Shown here: in pieces, positions 63,445-64,000 of the stretch
How positions within the stretch are numbered: the stretch's first letter is position 1
How the letters are laid out: each line of letters starts with the position of its first letter
NCBI RefSeq assembly: GCF_003855495.1
Contig: NZ_CP034086.1
Coordinates: forward strand, 1,587,501-1,651,500
Length of the DNA: 64,000 bases
Source of the DNA: Methylocystis rosea
GTDB lineage: Bacteria; Pseudomonadota; Alphaproteobacteria; Rhizobiales; Beijerinckiaceae
Direction: 5' to 3'
Translations under genes and position numbers: made by a program
Notes under the pieces: model-generated
The model's input: the letters and a program-made list of their open reading frames with translations, nothing else
What the model was told of the DNA's origin: nothing
The model's database searches: none

Positions 63445-64000
63445 ATGAATGACAAGCGCCTCTTCGCGCCATCGACCGCGCGCAATCGCGGCCCGATCCT
63501 CGACGTCCTGCGCAACGTCTTGCCGGCAAAAGGGGTGGCGCTCGAGATTGCGAGCGGCGCGGGAGAACATGTCACATTTTTCGCGCAGCATCTGCCCGGA
63601 CTGACATTCTGTCCGTCGGACCCGAACGCTGAAGCGCGAGAGAGCATTTCGGCCTGGATCGCCTCCACGCGACTCGCCAATGTGAATGCGCCGCTTGCGT
63701 TGAACGTCGAGGAATTTCCTTGGCCGATCAATGCGGCGGACGCCATCATCTGCATCAACATGACCCACATTTCGCACTGGAGCGCGACCGAGGCGTTGTT
63801 CGAAGGCGGGAGCAGGGCTTTGCGCAAGGGCGCCCCGCTCTATTTATACGGTCCATACAGGCGGGGCGGCGCGCATACTGCGCCAAGCAACGCTGAGTTC
63901 GACGGGAGCCTTCGCGCGCGCAACGCCGCGTGGGGCATCCGCGATCTCGAAGATGTCGCGGCCTGCGCGCGCGCGAAAGGATTTGGAGAGCCTCAAATCG
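63445..64000 (+). CDS. DUF938 family SAM-dependent methyltransferase (3' end outside the window)
   Basis: 185 residues to the window edge, frame still open. The methyltransferase-like SAM site is VALEIASGAGEHVTFFAQHL, with DPNAEARESISAWIAS next and the DUF938 signature DAIICINMTHISHW. LRKGAPLYLYGPYRRGG and the start RLFAPSTARNRGPILDVL also match the family. The ATG at 63445 follows GAGAGAAACAG. Its substrate is unknown. Confidence 0.9.
   Translation, partial: MNDKRLFAPSTARNRGPILDVLRNVLPAKGVALEIASGAGEHVTFFAQHLPGLTFCPSDPNAEARESISAWIASTRLANVNAPLALNVEEFPWPINAADAIICINMTHISHWSATEALFEGGSRALRKGAPLYLYGPYRRGGAHTAPSNAEFDGSLRARNAAWGIRDLEDVAACARAKGFGEPQI

Noticed and set aside
62958..63827. Full-length 289-residue minus-strand frame
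   Set aside because: Its 5' half lies opposite the DUF938 gene and is Arg-rich; only the part from 63281 looks like a protein.

Overview
This 64 kb window is chromosomal DNA of a GC-rich alphaproteobacterium, most likely of the order Hyphomicrobiales (Rhizobiales). The evidence is the typical gene groups: hflK-hflC-degP / serB-miaA, fdxA-carD-rpoH, cpoB-tilS-ftsH-glmM and aroA-cmk. A reductase closely resembling the soluble methane monooxygenase reductase MmoC suggests a Methylocystis/Methylosinus-like methanotroph, but that is inference. There are no rRNA genes, phage genes, insertion sequences or CRISPR arrays. Two tRNA genes are present (Ser-GCT and Trp-CCA).

Layout. 1-6.2 kb: the end of an M23 peptidase, an acyl-carrier-like protein without the attachment serine, an orphan VapB-like antitoxin, gluQ, a LuxR-type regulator and aroA-cmk. 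6-10.4 kb: small secreted or unknown proteins and tRNA-Ser. 10.4-17.8 kb: membrane-protease regulators HflKC, DegP, SerB, MiaA, an RMD1-family protein and ferredoxin. 18-23 kb: a CarD regulator with a very long Lys/Ala tail, a heat-shock sigma factor, an M48 lipoprotein protease and an SNase-like protein. 23-29.6 kb: cpoB-tilS-ftsH, arsC and glmM. 29.6-34.7 kb: a kaiC-kaiB-HWE kinase operon without kaiA, then a chromate transporter. 34.8-39 kb: a DMP19 protein, xseA, pal and tRNA-Trp. 39-40.3 kb: a small general-stress island (a CsbD-like protein and a NepR-like anti-sigma factor) whose genes both carry EcfG-type promoters, flanking a decayed gene. 40.4-45.7 kb: NAD salvage (pncA, pncB), a BLUF photoreceptor with a small partner, a phasin-like protein and proB. 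45.7-49.4 kb: a repeat-filled gap, then nsrR-hcp and the MmoC-like reductase, a nitrosative-stress module. 49.6-54.6 kb: envelope proteins including an NlpC/P60-like secreted protein and an L,D-transpeptidase. 54.6-61.8 kb: six genes on the minus strand (Crp-like regulator, unknown, TPR/beta-barrel, FecR-domain His/Gly-rich protein, CHASE2 adenylate cyclase, HD protein), the best candidate here for an undescribed system. 62-64 kb: an EEP nuclease-like protein, an unknown protein and a partial DUF938 methyltransferase.

Several regulatory circuits can be read from the sequence. There is a predicted NsrR operator before hcp, CtrA-type boxes before pal and before a small secreted protein, a sigma-32-like promoter before ftsH, and EcfG-type promoters before the csbD-like and nepR-like genes. 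Dispersed palindromic repeats of at least three families lie between genes. Several usual neighbours are missing (rpsA after cmk, secE-nusG after tRNA-Trp, obg/proA next to proB, cpoB next to pal), so local gene order has been rearranged.
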